Positions 60,286 through 64,000 of a stretch of DNA of 64,000 bases are shown here, piece after piece. This DNA is from Pandoraea sp. (GTDB lineage Bacteria > Pseudomonadota > Gammaproteobacteria > Burkholderiales > Burkholderiaceae). The notes under the pieces were generated by a model. That model did no database searches, had not been told where the DNA came from, and saw nothing but the letters and a program-made list of their open reading frames with translations. A program made the translations under genes and the position numbers. The stretch is from the NCBI RefSeq assembly GCF_004297875.1, contig NZ_SCSK01000048.1, positions 124,001 through 188,000 on the forward strand. The letters run 5' to 3'. The stretch's first letter is position 1, and every line of letters begins with the position of its first letter.

Positions 60286-60737
60286 GGCACGCCTCGCTCG
60301 ATGGCGACCGTCATCATGCCTCGCGTCAGGGTTTGCGCCGCACAGCGCACGTCGAACGTATATTGCGCGCCGCCGCCCTGCTCGGCCTTGAGCATGGCGC
60401 GAACCGCCAGCGGCGCGTCGCCGAGCGTATCGAGGCGTTCTGCAAACAAATCGACGCGCCGAAACGCGGCCACATAGGCCCGCCGCAGCGGCGCGTCGCC
60501 GCTGACCAGGCTGGCATGCAACGCAACCGCCTGCGCCGCATATTCGATCGCATGCACGCCGGCCAGCCGGCCGAGCCAGCGCAGCGGATGCTCGGGATCG
60601 GTATGCGAGCCGGCCGCGCACTCGATCATCGTGTCGTCCCAGTCCGTCACGGCGTCGAGCAAGCGCATCGCGCCGTCGTGCGGAATGCGGCGGTAGATCT
60701 CATGCGCGACCAATCGGTGCGATATCGACAGCGACAC
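60282..60737 (-). CDS. ApeP-like 3-hydroxyacyl-ACP dehydratase (hotdog fold)
   Basis: 151 aa from a GTG start at 60737 with a textbook GGGAGGAG Shine-Dalgarno site. The ATG at 60755 has no site. The motif YRRIPHDGAMRLLDAVTDWD aligns with the active-site region of ApeP/FabZ-type hotdog dehydratases (His in P-H-D/R-G), and GVHAIEYAAQAVALHASLVS is the central helix. It should dehydrate 3-hydroxyacyl-ACP to enoyl-ACP. The start overlaps the chain-length-factor-like gene by 38 bp. Confidence 0.82.
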   Translation of the reverse strand: MSLSISHRLVAHEIYRRIPHDGAMRLLDAVTDWDDTMIECAAGSHTDPEHPLRWLGRLAGVHAIEYAAQAVALHASLVSGDAPLRRAYVAAFRRVDLFAERLDTLGDAPLAVRAMLKAEQGGGAQYTFDVRCAAQTLTRGMMTVAIERGVP

Positions 60738-61503
60738 TCGCTGCTCCTCCCGCATCCAGGAAAATCCGCTCGCGGCGGTCCGTGGCCATGCATTCGAGCA
60801 TCGGCAAAGCACGCGCCGCGGCGTTGCCCGCGCGCAGTCGCTCCCAGGCCGGATGCGCCATGCGCGTGGCCGGGCAATAGGGGATGCGCTCGACATTCAG
60901 CGCCCAGCCGGTCGCCCCAGGCGCCTGGCCGCTGACCAGCATGGCGGTGGCAAACGGCGCGCAGATCGGCAAGTGGCGGTCGATGATGGCCGGCGCCGGC
61001 TGCTCGTAGGAGACCAGCAGCACCGGGGCCTGCTCGCTGACGACGATCGAGAGCGCTTCGAGCAAGCCGGCGGCAAAGCTCGCCTCGCCCGCGCTCAGGC
61101 TGACCGAACCGGCCTGCGCGTGCGCGCCAATCGACCAGTAACCGGCCGTGGCGTTGTGTACGATGTTGTGGAAATGAATCGGCGAGACCGGCGCGCCAGG
61201 CTGGCCAAGGGCCATGCACACACGGTCGGTCACCTGCAGATCGCCGGCCGACGAGGTGAACACCGAGGCGATGCGGGACACGTCGAGCGGCGCGCGCGCG
61301 GCCAGTTGCTCGGTCACGCGCAACGCCAGGCGAATCGCTGTGGTGGTGCGACGCCGTTCGTTGGGTGCCAGCATCGACGGTTCGCCACTTGGCAGATCGC
61401 CGAGTGCGCCGTCGCACGGCTCGCGCAACAGCGCCGCGCCCTGTGCCCAGTCGCGTACGCCGGGGCCGAGCATCTCGACGGCATCGACGAACAGGGGAGT
61501 CAT
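60700..61503 (-). CDS. Beta-ketoacyl synthase-like protein, chain-length-factor type
   Basis: 267 aa, shorter than a full ketosynthase (about 400 aa). It retains the N-terminal thiolase half: LAPNERRRTTTAIRLALRVT, ASVFTSSAGDLQVTDRVCMA, PIHFHNIVHNATAGYWSIGA, SVSLSAGEASFAAGLLEALS. At the place of the catalytic Cys (TACSSS in the partner) it has SAGEAS, so Cys is replaced by Gly. It is therefore not itself a condensing enzyme and likely forms a KS/CLF heterodimer with the protein encoded just upstream, as ApeO/ApeC do in aryl polyene synthesis. The start overlaps the KS stop (ATGA). Confidence 0.85.
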   Translation of the reverse strand: MTPLFVDAVEMLGPGVRDWAQGAALLREPCDGALGDLPSGEPSMLAPNERRRTTTAIRLALRVTEQLAARAPLDVSRIASVFTSSAGDLQVTDRVCMALGQPGAPVSPIHFHNIVHNATAGYWSIGAHAQAGSVSLSAGEASFAAGLLEALSIVVSEQAPVLLVSYEQPAPAIIDRHLPICAPFATAMLVSGQAPGATGWALNVERIPYCPATRMAHPAWERLRAGNAAARALPMLECMATDRRERIFLDAGGAASVAVDIAPIGRA

Positions 61504-62708
61504 GCGAGTGCCTCAAAGACGAGCGCGCAGTTGTTGCCGCCAAAGCCGAATGAATTGCTCAGCACGCGCTTGAGCGGCCGCTGCAGCGTCTCCAGCACCA
61601 CCGGCGTGCGCAGCGCCGGGTCGATCTCGCGCGCATTCAGGTTCGCGGGGACGAGGCCGGCACGTATCGACAGAAACGAAATGACCGCCTCGGTAATACC
61701 GGCCGCACCCTGCGTGTGACCGGTCCAGCCTTTGGTCGAGCTGCAAAGGCAGCCGTCGCCGAACACCGTCGCAATCGCCGCATCTTCCGCGCTGTCGTTC
61801 GACGGCGTGCCGCTGCCGTGCAGATTGACATAATCGATCTCATCGGCATCCAGTCCGGCGCGCTGCAATGCCAGTTCGATGGCCGCGCGTGCGCCGGCGC
61901 CCTCCGGATGAGGCGCGGTCATATGATAAGCGTCGCTGCTCTCGCCAAAGCCCGTCACGGCGATCGCTCCAGGCCCGGTCTCATGCAGCACCCTCTCGAG
62001 CAGCGCAAAGCCGGCCGCCTCGCCGATGCTGATGCCGTCGCGCGCCTTATCCCAGGGGCGGCACGGCGCTTCGGAGAGCAGCCCGAGCGAGCGAAAACCG
62101 TAGATGAATCCCTCGTTGGCGCAATCGATCCCCGCCACCACGGCCGCGTCGCACAGGCCGGCCTGGAGATGCCGATACGCACTGGCAAATACCTTCGCAC
62201 TCGACGAGCACGCGGTCGATATGGTCGCTGCAGGCCCGTCGATACCCAGCACGCGGCAGCAATATTCAGTGGCCGAAGCCAGATGCGCCGTATGCCGCAC
62301 GCGCACGTCGGGGCCCAGATCGCCATGTGCGGGGTCGTAGTCCACGTAGCGCGACTCCAACTCGGCCAGGCCCGAGGCGATGGTGCCGACGAAGCAAGCG
62401 ACCCGCTGTGCGCCATAGCGCTCGGCGGCGCGCCGCACCGCCGTTGCGAATCCGTCTTGCGCCAGCGCAGTGCCGAGAATGCGGTGCGCGCGGCAATCGT
62501 ATGGCGCCAATGCAGCCGGCACCGGCGCGTCGGCCGCTCCATCTATCAGCCCGAGCCAGGTCCGGCCGCCGGCACGCAGCGGCACCTCGCGCAGTCCACC
62601 TCGCCCCGTCTGCAAGGCCCGCAGCGCCGCCTGGTTGCCCACGCCCAGCGCGCTGGTCAGCGTGTAGGCCGTCACATAGATTGGAGTTTGCCGGGCGATA
62701 TCGCTCAT
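61500..62708 (-). CDS. Beta-ketoacyl-ACP synthase (KAS II/ApeO-like)
   Basis: 402 aa. Active-site Cys in TISTACSSSAKVFASAYRHL, catalytic histidines in YVNLHGSGTPSNDSAEDAAI and STKGWTGHTQGAAGITEAVI, and the C-terminal NSFGFGGNNCALVFEAL. Residues are complete for decarboxylative condensation. The ATG at 62708 overlaps the upstream hotdog-protein stop. It is the catalytic partner of the CLF-like protein encoded downstream. With ACP, ketoreductase and two dehydratases it forms a full iterative type II cycle without an enoyl reductase, which predicts a conjugated polyene. Confidence 0.93.
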   Translation of the reverse strand: MSDIARQTPIYVTAYTLTSALGVGNQAALRALQTGRGGLREVPLRAGGRTWLGLIDGAADAPVPAALAPYDCRAHRILGTALAQDGFATAVRRAAERYGAQRVACFVGTIASGLAELESRYVDYDPAHGDLGPDVRVRHTAHLASATEYCCRVLGIDGPAATISTACSSSAKVFASAYRHLQAGLCDAAVVAGIDCANEGFIYGFRSLGLLSEAPCRPWDKARDGISIGEAAGFALLERVLHETGPGAIAVTGFGESSDAYHMTAPHPEGAGARAAIELALQRAGLDADEIDYVNLHGSGTPSNDSAEDAAIATVFGDGCLCSSTKGWTGHTQGAAGITEAVISFLSIRAGLVPANLNAREIDPALRTPVVLETLQRPLKRVLSNSFGFGGNNCALVFEALA

Positions 62709-63040
62709 AAGGCCAGGCCCTGCACGATGCACTTGCCTGCGGCAACGCGCGTGCCGTCGTCGTCGGTGCACTCGAAGCGCAAGTGAGCGTCGTCTTCGCG
62801 TGCCAAGGTGATGGTGAACGCCTGGTCGGGTCGCAGCACGTGCATGAATTTCGCGTGTTCGATATGCACGATGCGCGCCTCGCCGTTCCAGGCAGCCAGG
62901 GCCGACTGAACCCGCTCGAGAATCACCACCGCCGGCACCACCGGTTGTCCGGGAAAGTGGCCGGGGATCGCCCCATGATCGCCGCGCACCGTGTCACGCA
63001 CCACATACCGGGCGCAGCCCGCTGTCGCATCGAGCGTCAT
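62705..63040 (-). CDS. ApeI/FabZ-like dehydratase or hotdog protein
   Basis: 111 aa. The hallmark HFPGQPVVPAVVILERVQSA is the FabA/FabZ/ApeI active-site loop (H-F-P-G-x-P-V-x-P), followed by IEHAKFMHVLRPDQAFTITL. Single hotdog domain of the size seen in ApeI. With ApeP-like protein (60282-60737) it may form the heterodimeric dehydratase described for aryl polyene synthesis. It lies 9 bp after the ACP gene and overlaps the KS start. Confidence 0.85.
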   Translation of the reverse strand: MTLDATAGCARYVVRDTVRGDHGAIPGHFPGQPVVPAVVILERVQSALAAWNGEARIVHIEHAKFMHVLRPDQAFTITLAREDDAHLRFECTDDDGTRVAAGKCIVQGLAL

Positions 63041-63049
63041 CGCCGCCGC

Positions 63050-63319
63050 TCACACTTGCCGATGCTGTTCGACATACTGTCCCAGCGAGCGGAGCGACTT
63101 GAAAATCTCATCGTTCTTTTTGTCACCGGGCGTGATGATCACGTGGTAAGTCGACGAGAGGAGCATGCCCAACTCGAGGGCATCGATCGAATCCAGTCCC
63201 AGGCCCTCGCCGAAAATCGGTCCATCGGGATCGATGTGTTGGCGATCGATATCGAGGTTGAGCCCCTCGATGATCAGGGTGGCAAGCTCGCTTTCGATTT
63301 TCGTTGGCGTGGTTATCAT
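63050..63319 (-). CDS. Acyl carrier protein
   Basis: 89 aa. The phosphopantetheine attachment motif GLGLDSIDALELGMLLSSTY (Ser in D-S-I) is intact, within a short acidic helical protein typical of type II ACPs. The ATG at 63319 has GGAG on its strand. It carries the growing chain for the ketosynthase and partners encoded downstream. A 190-bp gap (63320-63510) separates it from the ligase gene. That gap has no credible gene and shows only an imperfect inverted repeat near 63474-63499. Confidence 0.92.
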   Translation of the reverse strand: MITTPTKIESELATLIIEGLNLDIDRQHIDPDGPIFGEGLGLDSIDALELGMLLSSTYHVIITPGDKKNDEIFKSLRSLGQYVEQHRQV

Positions 63320-63510
63320 GCTGCACTCCAAAGATCGACTGTGTTGACCTTGGAGGAACTTTAGCGCGTCACGCCCGGCTGGAAATAGACCAAAATCGCG
63401 TAGTTTTGAAACGACCCGCTCATGCGCGCGGCCCGGCGACAAGCCTGGCTTGCGCGGCACTGGCCAGGGCGTCGCGACCTTCCTTGCAGGCGGAGGTCGG
63501 GAGCCCGCCG

Positions 63511-64000
63511 CTACGAAAATTCGATATGTGGTCGCGCGCTGGGGTGATCCAGCGGCACATGTCGGACGAGTTTCCCGCCATGACGGCGGTCCAGTTCGCC
63601 GCAAGGTTTCAGCACGACCTCCGGGGCCGGCACGCCGAGCGCGGCGAGCGCCCGCGCCACGCGCTTGCCTGCCGCAGTGACATCCACTGCGTCGGCTTGC
63701 GCTTCGCTCGGCAGAAAATCGATCTCGGCGCCTCGCGCGGTTTGCCAGACTTGATAGTCGAGAATGCCGGCCTCGCTGAACAGCACCGAGGTGAATACCT
63801 TCGGATGCACGATCACCTGTCCGCCCCGGACATCGTCGTACACAAAGTTCTCTTCGTGCCTGCCCTGCAGATCGGCCACACGACGATGGGCCGAGCCGCA
63901 CGGACACGGTTCATCGAGCAGCGTCGGCTGATCCGACAGCTCATAGCGGATCAGCGGCGTGAGCCGGTTGAACAAATTCGTCACGAATATTTTGGCGGCA
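63511..64000 (-). CDS. Adenylate-forming ligase, PaaK-like (partial, 5' end outside window)
   Basis: C-terminal part only, at least 163 aa in the window; the frame stays open to base 64000 with no stop. The sequence IFVTNLFNRLTPLIRYELSD is the conserved core motif of phenylacetate-CoA ligase-type enzymes, followed by PCPCGSAHRRV and the C-terminal lid region. Enzymes of this group activate aryl or acyl acids as adenylates and transfer them to CoA or ACP. As first visible gene of the operon it may load a starter acid on the ACP, as ApeH does in aryl polyene synthesis. Confidence 0.82.
   Translation of the reverse strand, partial: AAKIFVTNLFNRLTPLIRYELSDQPTLLDEPCPCGSAHRRVADLQGRHEENFVYDDVRGGQVIVHPKVFTSVLFSEAGILDYQVWQTARGAEIDFLPSEAQADAVDVTAAGKRVARALAALGVPAPEVVLKPCGELDRRHGGKLVRHVPLDHPSARPHIEFS

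Noticed and set aside
60755-60896. Longer N terminus for the ApeP-like dehydratase
   Set aside because: It would extend deep into the CLF-like gene and lacks a ribosome site, while the GTG at 60737 has a strong GGGAGGAG at proper spacing.

Overview
The window is dense, GC-rich, gene-packed proteobacterial DNA. The overlapping cassette mltG-tmk-holB with tatD close downstream and ygfZ divergent upstream, the otsB-otsA pair, LuxR-type regulators with large hybrid kinases, and general codon use point to a betaproteobacterium of the order Burkholderiales (Burkholderiaceae most likely). The genus cannot be fixed from sequence alone. No rRNA, tRNA, CRISPR array, transposase or phage gene was seen.

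Region 1 (1-1.3 kb) is the end of an aromatic-degradation locus: a ring-hydroxylating dioxygenase beta subunit and an SDR. Region 2 (1.3-19.5 kb) looks like a self-contained secretion island. A leftward operon encodes a non-canonical type II secretion / MSHA-like machine: GspG-like pseudopilin, lytic transglycosylase, GspF, GspE, four PilM/N/O/P-like inner-membrane proteins, a lipoprotein secretin with TPR-like N terminus and a very long C-terminal tail, and three further pseudopilins, headed by a DsbC-like thiol protein. Divergent from it are a RcsB/BvgA-like regulator and a periplasmic-sensor hybrid kinase. These are followed by a secreted AA10 lytic polysaccharide monooxygenase with two chitin-binding modules, two small exported proteins, a second DsbC-like protein and a stand-alone HPt protein. 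A shared palindromic motif (consensus near TTTGGGACNAATCCCAT) sits upstream of both DsbC-like genes and of a distant orphan kinase gene, so these units may form one regulon.

Region 3 (19.5-45 kb) is dominated by regulation and surface proteins. Three RcsC-like hybrid kinases share a sensor domain, and two RcsB-like regulators stand next to one of them. They flank a leftward cluster of three exported DUF11-type proteins (173, about 857 and 2141 aa), the largest of which ends in an outer-membrane beta-barrel. Between the last two kinases lie an acetolactate synthase gene with a divergent Lrp/AsnC regulator and a peroxiredoxin gene.

Region 4 (45-56 kb) is mostly housekeeping: acylphosphatase, MscS channel, trehalose synthesis, ankyrin lipoprotein, TatD, GNAT, holB, tmk, mltG, ygfZ, DUF4936 and NRDE-type proteins.

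Region 5 (56-64 kb) is a tightly overlapping leftward biosynthetic operon resembling the type II fatty-acid/polyketide core of aryl-polyene clusters: adenylate-forming ligase (cut by the window edge), ACP, two hotdog dehydratases, ketosynthase, chain-length-factor-like protein and ketoreductase. It continues without a break into a ferritin-like diiron oxygenase, a carotenoid-cleavage-type oxygenase and a small dimeric alpha/beta-barrel protein. A type II polyene assembly line coupled to a carotenoid-oxygenase-type cleavage enzyme is, with the secretion island, the best candidate here for an undescribed system.
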